The notes beneath the pieces were generated by a model. It made no database searches and was not told the DNA's origin. It was given only the letters and a program-made list of their open reading frames with translations. A program made the position numbers and the translations under genes. This document shows, one piece after another, positions 31,967-39,329 of a stretch of 54,354 bases of DNA. The stretch's first letter is position 1. Every line of letters begins with the position of its first letter. The stretch comes from Akkermansiaceae bacterium (GTDB lineage: Bacteria > Verrucomicrobiota > Verrucomicrobiia > Verrucomicrobiales > Akkermansiaceae), in contig JAIPKB010000012.1 of assembly GCA_021733795.1 (NCBI GenBank), positions 1 through 54,354 on the forward strand, read 5' to 3'.

Positions 31967-34113
31967 GCCGTGACCTCCTTGAGCATTTTCATGATGTCGT
32001 CTTCGAGGCGCTTGATGTCGGTCTCGATGACTTCCAGCGGGCGCGGCGGCTCGTAGCGGTAGAAGTGGCGGTTGAGCGGGATTTCGTAGCCGACCTTGGT
32101 CTTGGTGGTGTCGATCCACGCATCGGGCACATGGGGCAGCACTTCGCGTTTGAAGTAGGCCTCGATGCTTTCCTTGAGCGGCACGGTCTCGGTGTCGCGC
32201 AGATCGGTGTCGGGCTCGGGCTGGCCGTCCTTGTTGCGGCAGATTTCGGCGGTGTCGTCGCGTTCACCGAGAGCGGCGAGCACGGCCTTGATTTCCGGGG
32301 CGCTCAGGCGCACGTCGCGTTTGCGGTCAAGGGTGCGCAGTTCGGTGAGGAAGGCCTTTCGGTCATTGAAGATCTTTTCCTTGGTCGCCTTGCCGAAGGC
32401 GCGGAGCAATTCGCGGATTTGTTCCTGCCGTGCCCTGCCAGCGGCGACCTCGGCATTGTGCGCCGACCCGGCCTTCTTCTTGCTGACGGCCAGGCTCTTG
32501 AAGCCGCTCTCGTCGTCGAGCCGGGCGAGGCGTTCGGCGCTGGCCTGGAAGTTCAGCCGTAGCGGGCGCTCGACGGTGATCTTGTGGTAGCCGAAGTCCT
32601 CGTTGTCGAAAACCTTGCTGACGACGCGCTGGCGCTCGACCGGTTGGTGGGAGATGGGGTCTTCCTCGGTGAAGGTGCGCGTCTGGCCGTCGCGGAAGTT
32701 ACCGAAGATTTTCGTGAGTTCGCCGATGTGGTCGGGGTCTTTTTCCTTGTCGGATGGGTCGCCGATGCGGCGGCGTTTGTTGCCCAGGCTTCTTTCCATC
32801 TGCACCCAGAACGGACGGGCGTCAATGAGCTGTACCTTGGACTTGCGGGACTTTTCCTTCCGATTGGTGAGCACCCAGAGGTAAGTGGAGATGCCGGTGT
32901 TGTAAAAGAGTTGCTCGGGCAGGGCGACGATGGCCTCCAGCCAATCGTTCTCGATGATCCAGCGGCGGATTTCGCTCTCACCGCCGCCGGCGTCGCCGGT
33001 GAAGAGGGGCGAGCCATTGAACACGATGGCGAGGCGGCTGCCACCGTCCTGCGGGGCGCGCATCTTGGCCAGCATGTGCTGGAGGAACAGGAGCGCGCCG
33101 CCATTCACGCGGGGCGTGCCCGCGCCGAAGCGTCCCGCGAAGCCGAGGGTGTCCTTTTCGTTCTCGATGTAGCGCTGCTGCTGCTTCCACTCCACGCCGA
33201 AGGGCGGATTGGCGAGCATGTAGTCGAAGGTCCATTTCTTTCCATTGCCGTCGCGGTCGAAGCCGTCCTTCGTGAACGTGTCGCCCATGATGATGTTGTC
33301 GGCGTCCTCGCCCTTGATGAGCATGTCGGACTTGCAGACGGCCCAGGCCTCGTCGTTCCAGTCCTGGCCGAAGAGCTTGGGCTGGGCGTCGGCGTTGAGG
33401 TCGCGGATGTATTTCTCGGCCACGGACAACATGCCGCCGGTGCCGCAGGCGGGGTCGTAGATGGTTTTGACGACGTGGCTGCGGGCGAGGTCCTTCTCCG
33501 GCGAGAGGAGGAGATTGACCATGAGCTTGATGACCTCGCGCGGAGTGAAATGCTCCCCGGCTTCCTCGTTGGATTGTTCCGCGCCGATCCGGATGAGTTC
33601 CTCGAAGACGTAACCCATCTGGACGTTGTCCACGCGAGCGGGCGAGAGGTCGATGGCGGCGAACTTCTGGATGACAAGGTAGAGCAGGTCTTTCTCCGCC
33701 ATTTTCGCAATCTGGGCGTCGAGACCGAAGCGCTGCATGATGTCGCGGACATTGGGCGAGAAGCCGTTGATGTAGTTGTTGAGGTTTGGTGCCAGGTGGT
33801 TTGGGTCGTCGAGCAGGCCGTTGAGGCCACTCTTCTCGGCGGGTTTGGCGATGGTGAACTTGGAGAGGTTGAAGAACGGGACGCCGGTGATCTGCGAAAG
33901 CCGGTGGCGGATGATGTTCTCGCCCTTGGCCTTGATCGAGGCGTGTTCCTTGAGGACGGCCGGTTTCGTGGGGGCGAGGATGCAATCGAAGCGGCGCAGC
34001 ACGGTAAGCGGCAGGATGACCTTGCGGTACTCGTTTCGTTTGTAGGGGCCGCGCAGCAGGTTGCAGATGCTCCAAATGAAGCTGGCGATTTGGGAGTGGT
34101 TCTCGGTGGACAT
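31963..34113 (-). CDS. hsdM: Type I restriction-modification DNA methyltransferase subunit
   Basis: A 716-residue N6-adenine methyltransferase subunit, longer than typical HsdM (about 500) owing to a C-terminal extension. The AdoMet site is DPACGTGGM (220-228) and the catalytic motif is NPPFG (302-306). The N-terminal HsdM_N helical bundle starts SQIASFIWSICNLLRGPYKR. The ATG at 34113 is chosen because homology begins there; the ORF extends 23 residues further upstream without protein character. It methylates the HsdS target and is the first gene of the operon. Its 380-base leader is shared with a divergent serine recombinase. Confidence 0.94.
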   Translation of the reverse strand: MSTENHSQIASFIWSICNLLRGPYKRNEYRKVILPLTVLRRFDCILAPTKPAVLKEHASIKAKGENIIRHRLSQITGVPFFNLSKFTIAKPAEKSGLNGLLDDPNHLAPNLNNYINGFSPNVRDIMQRFGLDAQIAKMAEKDLLYLVIQKFAAIDLSPARVDNVQMGYVFEELIRIGAEQSNEEAGEHFTPREVIKLMVNLLLSPEKDLARSHVVKTIYDPACGTGGMLSVAEKYIRDLNADAQPKLFGQDWNDEAWAVCKSDMLIKGEDADNIIMGDTFTKDGFDRDGNGKKWTFDYMLANPPFGVEWKQQQRYIENEKDTLGFAGRFGAGTPRVNGGALLFLQHMLAKMRAPQDGGSRLAIVFNGSPLFTGDAGGGESEIRRWIIENDWLEAIVALPEQLFYNTGISTYLWVLTNRKEKSRKSKVQLIDARPFWVQMERSLGNKRRRIGDPSDKEKDPDHIGELTKIFGNFRDGQTRTFTEEDPISHQPVERQRVVSKVFDNEDFGYHKITVERPLRLNFQASAERLARLDDESGFKSLAVSKKKAGSAHNAEVAAGRARQEQIRELLRAFGKATKEKIFNDRKAFLTELRTLDRKRDVRLSAPEIKAVLAALGERDDTAEICRNKDGQPEPDTDLRDTETVPLKESIEAYFKREVLPHVPDAWIDTTKTKVGYEIPLNRHFYRYEPPRPLEVIETDIKRLEDDIMKMLKEVTA

Positions 34114-34429
34114 GGAAATTGGGCGGGAGAAAACAAGCATGAGCAGCGGACGGCGGGGTCCGCTCGCCGAATACGGTCGCATTCCAGCCTGCCGACGGCC
34201 CCATGGGAAGCCTCAATTTGTTGGATCGGTGGATTTCTTTCCGGACTCTCGTGTCGCCCAGCCCACCGGAGAGACTTCATCGTATGCCAGTGCTGTGATC
34301 GGGCGCACCATGGACGCAAGAAGTCCGGCCACCGTGGATCTGATTCCCCGTCAGGAAGTGTATTCAAAAAATGGTTCTCTGAAGTCCAGTCCGAAAACGG
34401 TGCGTTCCACATCCCGAAATTGAAGTTTG

Positions 34430-34467
34430 AATGTATTCCTGCAAACATTTGTTTTTTAGAATACATT
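34430..34467. promoter_or_regulatory. Perfect 9-bp inverted repeat, candidate operator
   Basis: AATGTATTC at 34,430-34,438 and GAATACATT at 34,459-34,467 are exact reverse complements separated by 20 A+T-rich bases. The right arm ends 23 bases before the recombinase start codon, and the hsdM start is 316 bases to the left. A further TGTATTC lies near 34,360. The layout fits a repressor or recombinase binding site over the recombinase promoter. No clear -35/-10 pair could be fixed. Confidence 0.55.
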
Positions 34468-34490
34468 TTTGTTGACGCCGACCAGGCAGA

Positions 34491-35186
34491 ATGCAACATT
34501 CGGTTGTGAAAACTGCCAAACTCCCCGTCGCCATCCTAGTCCGAGTTTCGACTCTCAAGCAGGAGAATGACCGCCAGATTTCCGAACTTCAAGGCTATGC
34601 CGACGCCAAGGGCTACGAGGTGGTCGAAGTTTGTCAGGAGCAGATTTCCGGCAACGCGGACGAAGCCAGCCGGCATGGACTCCACCGGGTTGAGGAATTG
34701 GCCAGGATTGGGGCGATCAAGAAGGTGCTGGTCCATGAAGTCTCCCGACTCGCCCGTCGGAACAGCATCGCCCACGCCTTCGTGGAAACTCTGGAGGAAT
34801 GCGGCGTGTCCCTCTATTGGCACCAGCAGGCCATTGAGACGCTCCTTCCCAACGGCAAGAGGAATCCCGCCGCGGCGATCATGTTCGCCCTCCTGGCTGA
34901 AATGGCCCGAGCCGAACGGGAAACCCTCTCCGAACGGATAAGGAGCGGCCTGAAGGAAGCCCGTCGAAAAGGCCGGAGACTCGGCAGGCCAAAGGGATCC
35001 ACGGTAGACCGGAAAACGCTACTCGCCAAACACTCCGACATCGTCCGCCGTCTCAAAGAGGGTCACTCGGTCCGGAATACTGCCAAGATCACAGGCAAGG
35101 GCGGCTCCACAGTGCAGCGGGTCAAGGAGCTCCTGAGCCGCCCTGTACGGAGCCGTACGCAGGGTGGTGTTGGCCCCGGGAGCTAA
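34491..35186 (+). CDS. Serine recombinase (resolvase/invertase family)
   Basis: A 231-residue recombinase. The N-terminal catalytic domain shows the nucleophile in VRVSTLKQ, and VHEVSRLARRNS carries the conserved Arg pair. The E-helix region follows as AERETLSERIRSGLKEARRK. The C-terminal HTH lies in GHSVRNTAKITGKGGSTVQR. It is divergent from hsdM. Enzymes like this resolve, invert or move DNA, but no terminal inverted repeats of an IS607-type or Tn3-type element were found around it. Its last codons run into the hairpin that borders the cassette array. Confidence 0.87.
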   Translation: MQHSVVKTAKLPVAILVRVSTLKQENDRQISELQGYADAKGYEVVEVCQEQISGNADEASRHGLHRVEELARIGAIKKVLVHEVSRLARRNSIAHAFVETLEECGVSLYWHQQAIETLLPNGKRNPAAAIMFALLAEMARAERETLSERIRSGLKEARRKGRRLGRPKGSTVDRKTLLAKHSDIVRRLKEGHSVRNTAKITGKGGSTVQRVKELLSRPVRSRTQGGVGPGS

Positions 35187-35201
35187 TCACTCCCGGGGGC
35201 C
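35172..35201. terminator. Strong 11-bp hairpin at the recombinase / cassette junction
   Basis: GGCCCCGGGAG and CTCCCGGGGGCC pair around the loop CTAATCA, which contains the recombinase stop codon. It can terminate in both directions between the convergent recombinase and lipoprotein genes, although the U-tract is poor. The adjacent ATTCTAC (35,204-35,210) is one base off an attC R'' core for the lipoprotein cassette, so the hairpin may instead be a truncated attC. Confidence 0.5.
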
Positions 35202-35209
35202 CGATTCTA

Positions 35210-35590
35210 CTATCTTTTTCTGATAGGGATGACGTAGCTATCAGGGTATTCACGATGCTTGTCAGTGATCGCATCAACAATGCCAAAATCTAAAAACACT
35301 GCACTAGCTACTATCTTACCGCCCATACGACTTGGAATCGATCCGGTTGCTGATCTACCATCATTAGTTTTCGCATCATATTGTAGCACGTCATCAGACT
35401 TTCTGACGGAAACAGTAGAAGGAAGCTGATAGTCCCAGTTACCTCTCTTATTCCGAAGCTGCACTGATCCATTCGAGCCATCACTGAATGACATCGCAAT
35501 TTGGTCGTTCGAGTCCTCTGTAAGTGTTGCACAGCTAACGAATGCACATGAACACACGGTCATGGCTGCTAATTTTAGTTTGTTTTTCAT
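35210..35590 (-). CDS. Small lipoprotein, probable cassette gene
   Basis: A 126-residue protein with a signal peptide and lipobox (MKNKLKLAAMTVCSCAFVSC, the Cys at residue 20 being lipidated). The mature part is Ser/Asp-rich and beta-like (SFSDGSNGSVQLRN). No family is recognised. The ATG at 35590 is chosen for the signal peptide. It is A+T-richer than the genes around it and codirectional with the cassette genes to its right. A core-like GTAGAAC lies just upstream at about 35,617. Its own downstream attC appears reduced to the hairpin at 35,172. Confidence 0.6.
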   Translation of the reverse strand: MKNKLKLAAMTVCSCAFVSCATLTEDSNDQIAMSFSDGSNGSVQLRNKRGNWDYQLPSTVSVRKSDDVLQYDAKTNDGRSATGSIPSRMGGKIVASAVFLDFGIVDAITDKHREYPDSYVIPIRKR

Positions 35591-35650
35591 GTATTTGTTT
35601 TTTGGTAGAACGTCATAGGAATGGCGCGCCGGGGTCAACTCCCAAATTGA

Positions 35651-36160
35651 TCAGACGGCTTCCTCGGCGTCGCCATCTCCGACTTGTTCGGTTTGTTTTT
35701 GTTTTGTTAGGAGCTCGGGTAGGGTCGTCCAGAGATGGGTAAGAACAATAATTCCCGAGAATCCGGCAATAACCAGCAGCCCAGCTCCCCAATACGGAGT
35801 TGGAGAAAGTACAGCTATGTCGGGCGAGGAAGGATCGTAGAAGGCCTTCCAAGACTCATTAAGACCCTGAGGAGGTAATCCACCTCCATTCGGACTCGAG
35901 GTCTTGCTGATATACCGCTGTCCGTCAATAAAGTATTCGAACTCCACAAAGCTAGAATCTAATGTAGTAGAGCCCGTGCCAAATCTGCCAGAAGTGGGAA
36001 TTGTGAACATCCCGCCACCGCCTCCAACAATCTTCGCGTCAACCGACGGCCAAGTATCAACACCTCGATACTTGAATGATCTATGAGCATAGAGACCGAC
36101 TGCTACGAAGAATACTGCGTAAACCGAGGCGAGAATCGAGCGACTGATTATATTTCGCAT
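35651..36160 (-). CDS. DUF3592-like membrane protein, cassette gene
   Basis: A 169-residue protein with two transmembrane helices (SRSILASVYAVFFVAVGLY near 7-25 and GAGLLVIAGFSGIIVLTHLW near 125-144). Between them lies the DUF3592 beta domain (AKIVGGGG..., SFVEFEYFIDGQRYISK..., KAFYDPSSPDIAVL). Such proteins have one beta domain facing the periplasm and no known function. The ATG lies eight bases after an attC core (TTCGGT), which is the tight spacing seen in promoterless integron cassettes. Its own attC at the 3' side is not intact. Confidence 0.7.
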   Translation of the reverse strand: MRNIISRSILASVYAVFFVAVGLYAHRSFKYRGVDTWPSVDAKIVGGGGGMFTIPTSGRFGTGSTTLDSSFVEFEYFIDGQRYISKTSSPNGGGLPPQGLNESWKAFYDPSSPDIAVLSPTPYWGAGLLVIAGFSGIIVLTHLWTTLPELLTKQKQTEQVGDGDAEEAV

Positions 36161-36167
36161 TTTTTTT

Positions 36168-36260
36168 ACCGAACGTCCAGCCCTGCTACCGGGTCAGGGC
36201 AGGGCGTTTGGGGTTGAAGTTGCTGGGCTCATGCCGGTTAGCAGCGGCGTCTTGTTCGAT
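36168..36260 (-). other. attC recombination site A (93 bp)
   Basis: On the minus strand it runs from R'' core ATCGAAC through a palindromic arm (GACGCCGCTGCTAACCGG, matching CCGGTAGCAGGGCTGGAC on the other arm with a few bulges) to R' core GTTCGGT. Unpaired bases in the stem are typical of attC. R'' of this site is the exact complement of the core GTTCGAT at the start of its own cassette (36,574). Confidence 0.75.
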
Positions 36261-36284
36261 GATTTGTGGCGGGATTGTCACGCA

Positions 36285-36533
36285 TCACCTACGGATGAAA
36301 CCTGCCTGAATCCGATCCCGATGTCTAGGGGAAAGTTGCGACGTCCTGGCACCCCAATGGAACGGCGGCACTACGGGATTCCGCCGCTTCCATCTCGCGG
36401 CATCGAGGCCGTGCCACGCATTTGGTCGGTTTGCTCTCTCGGGTCCGAGCCCCGCACGTACAGTATTGGTCCCCTCAGTTCTCGCGGGATGGCCTGTCGG
36501 ACTCCCCAAGCAAGTCAAAGCGGATTGGATCAC
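36285..36533 (-). CDS. Small cassette-encoded hypothetical protein
   Basis: An 82-residue ORF filling the 314-bp cassette between attC sites A and B. It starts at GTG 36533, with GGAGG five to six bases upstream, the best ribosome site in the array. The protein is rich in Arg, Pro, Gly and Trp and has no recognised domain. Support comes from the cassette boundaries and ribosome site only, because codon character is not distinctive. It could be non-coding cassette DNA. Confidence 0.4.
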   Translation of the reverse strand: MIQSALTCLGSPTGHPARTEGTNTVRAGLGPERANRPNAWHGLDAARWKRRNPVVPPFHWGARTSQLSPRHRDRIQAGFIRR

Positions 36534-36573
36534 CGGTCCTCCAAATAAAAATCTTCAGAGCACCGATCTTAAC

Positions 36574-36702
36574 ATCGAACGATAGAGCGCATGCACCCCT
36601 ACCAGCGGGGGCGAGCGTCGATCACGGGGTTAGGATTGCAGTCACGGAAAATCATCGAAACTGAACGGCTGGTAGGGGTTGTCATGGCGCGTCTTGTTGA
36701 CT
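36574..36702 (-). other. attC recombination site B (129 bp)
   Basis: From R'' AGTCAAC (complement of its cassette's leading core GTTGACT at 37,727) to R' GTTCGAT. The arms (CATGACAACCCCTACCAGC against GCTGGTAGGGGTGCATG) form a long imperfect stem. The middle resembles site C closely, including the run TCGATGATTTT, so B and C are of one family. Confidence 0.85.
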
Positions 36703-36713
36703 CTTCAGAATAT

Positions 36714-37712
36714 TTAGAGACTCCCGATGCTCACACTGTCTTTGATCTTGTGCCACATTGAACTAGTTTGTGCAGCATCACCTGTCACAGTGACCATCCA
36801 TAATGTCCCGCCATCCGCAAATATCAAAACGCGTGTGCACCATTCTCTTCCCTCAATAGTATAATGCACCTCAGACCAGAGGGCATCATGCCCGGTGATA
36901 CGCATATCACCTACAGTTGCGCGAACATTCGATGTGATTCCAATGTTCTGCAAATCGCTGATGCTACCCCTTCGTATTTCTTCTAAATTGACCTTATTGG
37001 TTCTGCGTTCTATTCGAGCAACGACAATCTCGTAGTCCCTATTTTTTATCATAGCCTGATCATAATACCCCCCTTTGATCAGTTCGCGCATCTCGATCGG
37101 CGCTGAAACCCTTGTCACCTTTGGAGTCTCAGGAAGAAGTAAATTGATGCGAAACAGGTTCATGCTGATCCATAGTCCCGATTCATCGACCATCATCCAG
37201 TTAGCCTTTGTCTTGTCTCTTCCATGCTTGTTAATGCCACTGATGTCCGCGAAACAAACCAGAGACGCAAGCCCAAGTATTAGTGCAACGTAAACACCAT
37301 GAAGCCAATTGCTGAAATTCTTCTTGAAGACAGAAGAAAGAATCGCGGCCACAATTAGAGCTACAACGATAGAAATTATTCCGCTTGCAATGAGGACTCC
37401 GAATGAAATCGCGAAGGCCGAAGAAAATGAATAATTTGCCATGCTATCTGCTGGACCGGCGGTAGCCCATGGTCCAGCACATGCCCCGAAGCTCAGTATG
37501 CAATAAGCGATTATTGAATACCTCAGGTAAGACCCCCATCTTGTCTTCTTGGTTACGGGCTGATTGGGCAAATCAGAGGCAAGTGGTTGTCGTGACGATA
37601 GAACAGGAACATCAATTTCGCCTCCGCAGGTTGGACAAGATGCGTGGGAGCCAGCAAGCTCGTCAGGCGCATCTATGTGCTGCCCGCAATGTATGCAATT
37701 GAACTTTGGCAT
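36714..37712 (-). CDS. Zinc-ribbon membrane protein, cassette gene
   Basis: A 332-residue protein. The N-terminal zinc ribbon is MPKFNCIHCGQHIDAPDE...CPTCGGEIDVP, with two CxxC pairs. Three to four hydrophobic segments follow between about 70 and 165 (SYLRYSIIAYCILSFGAC, ISFGVLIASGIISIVVALIV, VYVALILGLASLVCF). The C-terminal soluble beta-rich domain resembles bacterial PsbP/DUF1795-like modules (ALWSEVHYTIEGREWCTRVL). The ATG at 37712 precedes the ribbon; ten extra residues upstream would encode the attC boundary. Large and A+T-rich for a cassette gene. Function unknown. Confidence 0.75.
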   Translation of the reverse strand: MPKFNCIHCGQHIDAPDELAGSHASCPTCGGEIDVPVLSSRQPLASDLPNQPVTKKTRWGSYLRYSIIAYCILSFGACAGPWATAGPADSMANYSFSSAFAISFGVLIASGIISIVVALIVAAILSSVFKKNFSNWLHGVYVALILGLASLVCFADISGINKHGRDKTKANWMMVDESGLWISMNLFRINLLLPETPKVTRVSAPIEMRELIKGGYYDQAMIKNRDYEIVVARIERRTNKVNLEEIRRGSISDLQNIGITSNVRATVGDMRITGHDALWSEVHYTIEGREWCTRVLIFADGGTLWMVTVTGDAAQTSSMWHKIKDSVSIGSL

Positions 37713-37726
37713 AGCGTCTTTTTTTG

Positions 37727-37853
37727 AGTCAACGTAAAGCACATCCGCCGCTAGGAGCGAGGGCGGAAGTCTAAAACGAGGTTGAGGTTGTAGTTACCAA
37801 AAATCATCGAAACAGAACGGCTCCTAGCGGTTGGATGGTGCGGCTTGTTAGCT
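37727..37853 (-). other. attC recombination site C (127 bp)
   Basis: From R'' AGCTAAC (37,853-37,847; the TAA is the stop of the upstream gene) to R' GTTGACT (37,733-37,727). The arms pair as CCGCACCATCCAACCGCTAG against the strand ending TCCTAGCGGCGGATGTGC, with bulges. R'' is the exact complement of the leading core GTTAGCT of its own cassette at 38,315. This is the clearest attC in the array. Confidence 0.88.
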
Positions 37854-38309
37854 TTCTTTGATCTCTCGCTTGACTCGCTCCCACGTGTATAAATTGTATG
37901 CTAGGCAGCCGAGCGGTATCTCAGAGAAGGAATAATGGATAAACGTCTCCCTGTCAGCAGCAAACTGCGGTCTCAGAAACATGACGTAATCTTCACCTTT
38001 CTTCATACCAAAAGGATTATTATTTAGTAAGAGGTAGTCCTTAATCGGAAGTCTAATCTTAACTTTGATTTCACTATTCGGCTTGATGTCTCCCTTAGCA
38101 ACATAGCCAATCTTGGCACGAACTTCAAATTCCATGCTGCTGTCACTTATCGAAGCGCCTGGTGTAAGCTCAAGAATCCCAACGGCTACTATGACAGGCG
38201 AATCCTTAACCAGTGCGGCTAATTGATCAGCACTGGCGTTGATTGTGGTGATCACTAGTGCTAAGAGCGTTATCAGTGCCTTCGCTGGTATTGTATTTAA
38301 TATTTTCAT
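37848..38309 (-). CDS. Secreted hypothetical protein, cassette gene
   Basis: A 153-residue protein with a signal peptide (MKILNTIPAKALITLLALVI, cleavage near ASA-DQ). The mature part is beta-rich (VIVAVGILELTPGASISDSS, EIKVKIRLPIKDYLLLNN) and resembles secreted proteins of unknown function. The ATG at 38309 starts six bases after the cassette core GTTAGCT, and the stop TAA lies inside the R'' of attC site C, so gene and cassette boundaries coincide tightly. Confidence 0.75.
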   Translation of the reverse strand: MKILNTIPAKALITLLALVITTINASADQLAALVKDSPVIVAVGILELTPGASISDSSMEFEVRAKIGYVAKGDIKPNSEIKVKIRLPIKDYLLLNNNPFGMKKGEDYVMFLRPQFAADRETFIHYSFSEIPLGCLAYNLYTWERVKREIKES

Positions 38310-38314
38310 TTTGA

Positions 38315-38384
38315 AGCTAACAGTGTTATTGAACAGCGTGCTGTACTTGTAGTGCAAATGCAGCGTGCTGTATAACCGTTGCAA
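38315..38384 (-). other. attC-like site D (70 bp)
   Basis: R' core GTTAGCT is clear. The other end is read as TTGCAAC. The arms (ATAACACTG and the strand around GTATAACCGTTG) pair imperfectly, and a direct repeat ACAGCACGCTG is also present. It is shorter and weaker than sites B and C, but the core needed by its neighbour is exact. Confidence 0.55.
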
Positions 38385-38819
38385 ATGCCGCCCGAAAGTG
38401 CGGACTCCGTCCACCTAGGCTTGTGCAGTTCGTGTTCACGGAGACCTTCTAGCAGGGTCCCCCTGGGGGGCGTCAACACAAATCGCTCGGACCGAAATAA
38501 TTTTTATTCGGACTCCGCCGACATCGCCAAATCCGCCTTCTTGGGGGGAGGCCGACCTGGGCGAGATTTTGCGGGACCGGCACCCAACGGGTGAACCGGC
38601 CCGTATGCCGATAAGGGGCTCTCGGCCGATCACATTATACCAAAGTCTAACGCTCCGGGCCTGGACAACGTGATTGCCAAACTGGATCCGCTGCTCCCTG
38701 GTCGCTAACCGGAAGAAGTGCGACAAGATCGGTGACCGGCAGGTATCGACGGCAAAGGCATTTCACTCGGCGGGGTTGCTTTCCGACCAGGGATTTGCGA
38801 TGGTGATGGCAGCGAAGCC
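38385..38819. other. Gene-free stretch with hairpins to the right of the cassette array
   Basis: No convincing gene. It holds a stem at 38,489-38,516 (GGACCGAAATAA against TTATTCGGACTCC), and another at 38,572-38,603 (CGGGACCGGCACCC against GGGTGAACCGGCCCG). A frame ends at 38,706 in KLDPLLPGR and another just before the next gene in GLLSDQGFAMVMAAKP; both may be tails of lost genes. No integron integrase or attI could be recognised here. Confidence 0.45.
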
Positions 38820-39326
38820 ATGAACGACGCCGACATCCACCTCAAGACAATGCGCCATCTGAATGCCGCTGCCGGCTACCTCACGCTCGGGATGGTGCAG
38901 GAGGCGAACGACGAGATCGAGGAGATTCCCGCCGCAATGAAGGTGACTGGCGAGGTCATGCGGGCCAGGGTGGACATCTACTCTGCGGCTAAGTCGTGGG
39001 ATCTGATGCGCGAGGTTGCCGACTTCCTCGTCCGGCAGTGGCCGGAGAATAGCCAGCACTGGATCTCGCTCGCCTACGCGACCCGCCGGTGTCGCTCGAT
39101 TGAGGAGGCGGTAGTCCACTTGTTCGATGCGGTGGCACTGCACCCGGGCGAGCCGATGATTCCGTTCACCCTTGCGTGCTACGCCGCGCAGACCGGGCGC
39201 ATCGACGATGCCAGGGCGTGCCTTGCGCGTGCCATCGCGCTCGACCCCGACCTGCGGCTCATGGCGCTGGACGACCCGGACCTGGAGCCGCTCTGGGAGT
39301 CCCTGGGCAAAACACCCGCAACCTGA
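38820..39326 (+). CDS. TPR-like protein
   Basis: A 168-residue all-helical protein with three to four TPR-like units (for example LNAAAGYLTLGMVQEANDEI, AEN/QHWISLAYATRRCRSIEEA and TLACYAAQTGRIDDARACLA followed by LDPDLRL). It ends in LEPLWESLGK, a common end of bacterial TPR scaffolds. It lies four bases before the next gene, so both are likely cotranscribed. A role as an adaptor is inferred from the fold. Confidence 0.75.
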   Translation: MNDADIHLKTMRHLNAAAGYLTLGMVQEANDEIEEIPAAMKVTGEVMRARVDIYSAAKSWDLMREVADFLVRQWPENSQHWISLAYATRRCRSIEEAVVHLFDAVALHPGEPMIPFTLACYAAQTGRIDDARACLARAIALDPDLRLMALDDPDLEPLWESLGKTPAT

Positions 39327-39329
39327 ACC

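Noticed and set aside
32584..34509. 641-codon open frame antisense to hsdM
   Set aside because: It is a shadow of hsdM, which has clear DPACGTGG and NPPF motifs. Its product is low-complexity Val/Asp/Glu/Gly.
34491..35186. Integron integrase for the cassette array
   Set aside because: It is a serine recombinase; integron integrases are tyrosine recombinases with an extra domain. No such gene is present.
38640..38706. Transposase C-terminal fragment
   Set aside because: A short frame ends in GLDNVIAKLDPLLPGR, but it is too short and not specific to any transposase family that I can name.
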